A program made the translations under genes and the position numbers. From positions 1 through 36,723 of IMG/VR virus record IMGVR_UViG_3300035698_002753: a stretch of 36,723 nucleotides of DNA. One strand, 5' to 3'. Source of the stretch: a virus. Shown one piece after another: positions 36,373-36,723 of the stretch; within the stretch, counting starts at the first letter, position 1; every line of letters starts with the position of its first letter. The notes under the pieces were generated by a model, which saw only the letters and a list, made by a program, of their open reading frames with translations, did no database searches and was not told where the DNA came from.

Positions 36373-36633
36373 ATGACACCAAACATAGACAACCCAGATC
36401 GGTTATTGATTAAGTGTGATTGTGGCGGAGATCATTTTGTAGAGTTAGGAACTTGGTATGATGAGCCTCCAGCTATCCTAACCTTCACAGATGAGCCATC
36501 ATCACTCTGGCACTACATCAAAGCCTACTGGACACGTAAGAGAATCTATCACCATGAGATAGTCCTATCCGATTCTGATGTAAAGAGACTAAGAGATCAA
36601 TGTAATAAAATGTTAAAAAATCTTAAGAAATAA
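36373..36633 (+). CDS. Hypothetical protein with a small Cys motif
   Basis: An 86-residue protein. It has 'KCDCGGDHFVELGTWYDEPPAILTFTDEPSSLWHYIKAYWTRKRIYHHEIVLSDSDVKRLRD', a pattern common in phage proteins of unknown role. The Cys pair may bind a metal. Coupled to neighbours by TAA-T-ATG on both sides. Confidence 0.55.
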   Translation: MTPNIDNPDRLLIKCDCGGDHFVELGTWYDEPPAILTFTDEPSSLWHYIKAYWTRKRIYHHEIVLSDSDVKRLRDQCNKMLKNLKK

Positions 36634-36634
36634 T

Positions 36635-36723
36635 ATGCAAATTGAGCTATCAGAAGAGACCTACAACAAAGTAAAAGATCAGATATTAGCAGAAGAAGCT
36701 AAGTTAAAAGAAAAGAAGATTGA
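36635..36723 (+). CDS. Small hypothetical protein, cut by the right edge
   Basis: ATG 36635 begins MQIELSEETYNKVKDQILAE and continues with charged, helical sequence to the last base of the window, with no stop. Twenty-nine codons are visible. The C terminus lies outside. If the ends are joined, the frame continues only 8 codons to TAG. Confidence 0.6.
   Translation, partial: MQIELSEETYNKVKDQILAEEAKLKEKKI

Noticed and set aside
1-36723. Complete circular genome
   Set aside because: Joining the ends puts TGA directly before the left HNH frame and gives the right-edge frame a short nonsense tail; no terminal repeat is visible by eye.

Overview
The window is most of a tailed double-stranded DNA phage genome (Caudoviricetes). 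It carries a small-terminase candidate, a lambda gpA-like large terminase, portal, scaffold candidate, HK97-type capsid candidate, head-tail adaptor, fibres and a lysis cassette. I recognise no tape-measure, sheath or major tail-tube gene, so a short-tailed particle is the simplest inference. No integrase, tRNA synthetase, DNA polymerase or CRISPR array was seen. The host cannot be fixed from the sequence. Starts in the main genome mostly lack a Shine-Dalgarno (SD) site and often use the tight junction stop-T-ATG, which suggests a host with weak SD dependence. All three stop codons are used.

Layout. (1) 1-2660, plus strand: a composite left end. GC-richer stretches with strong SD sites (an HNH fragment cut by the window edge, a Zn-ribbon protein, a small membrane protein and folded RNAs including a tRNA-like one) alternate with AT-rich genes (a Dam-like methyltransferase and unknowns). 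Those AT-rich genes are bounded by repeats that begin or end exactly at start and stop codons. (2) 2663-31541, minus strand: one long leftward block. From its promoter near 31540 it runs through early genes (HNH, replication initiator, NinG-like nuclease, DNA methyltransferase, many small Zn-binding proteins, a GroES-like co-chaperonin). It continues through TerS, TerL, portal, scaffold, capsid, decoration, fibre, tail and lysis genes to a terminator at 2663-2684. A promoter plus terminator hairpin directly before portal looks like a late-gene attenuator. (3) 31561-36723, plus strand: a divergent early block with an HTH protein, small genes, an ERF annealing protein, an SSB-like protein, an HNH protein and small unknowns. 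Three of these reading frames look broken or recoded.

The most unusual feature is in TerL. A 286-residue intein sits two residues after the predicted last catalytic Asp. An entire HNH endonuclease gene is nested inside the intein-coding DNA in a different reading frame, while the intein frame stays open. Other points are the cassette-like left end, a phage GroES, several unexplained structured RNAs, and about twenty stop-T-ATG gene junctions.

How the genes may work together: ERF, the SSB-like protein and the NinG-like nuclease form a lambda-like recombination set. Two methyltransferases may modify phage DNA. The GroES-like protein may help fold the capsid. TerS/TerL package DNA through the portal into a scaffolded capsid. 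A holin, an XhlA-like protein and a C39-like peptidase would lyse the host.
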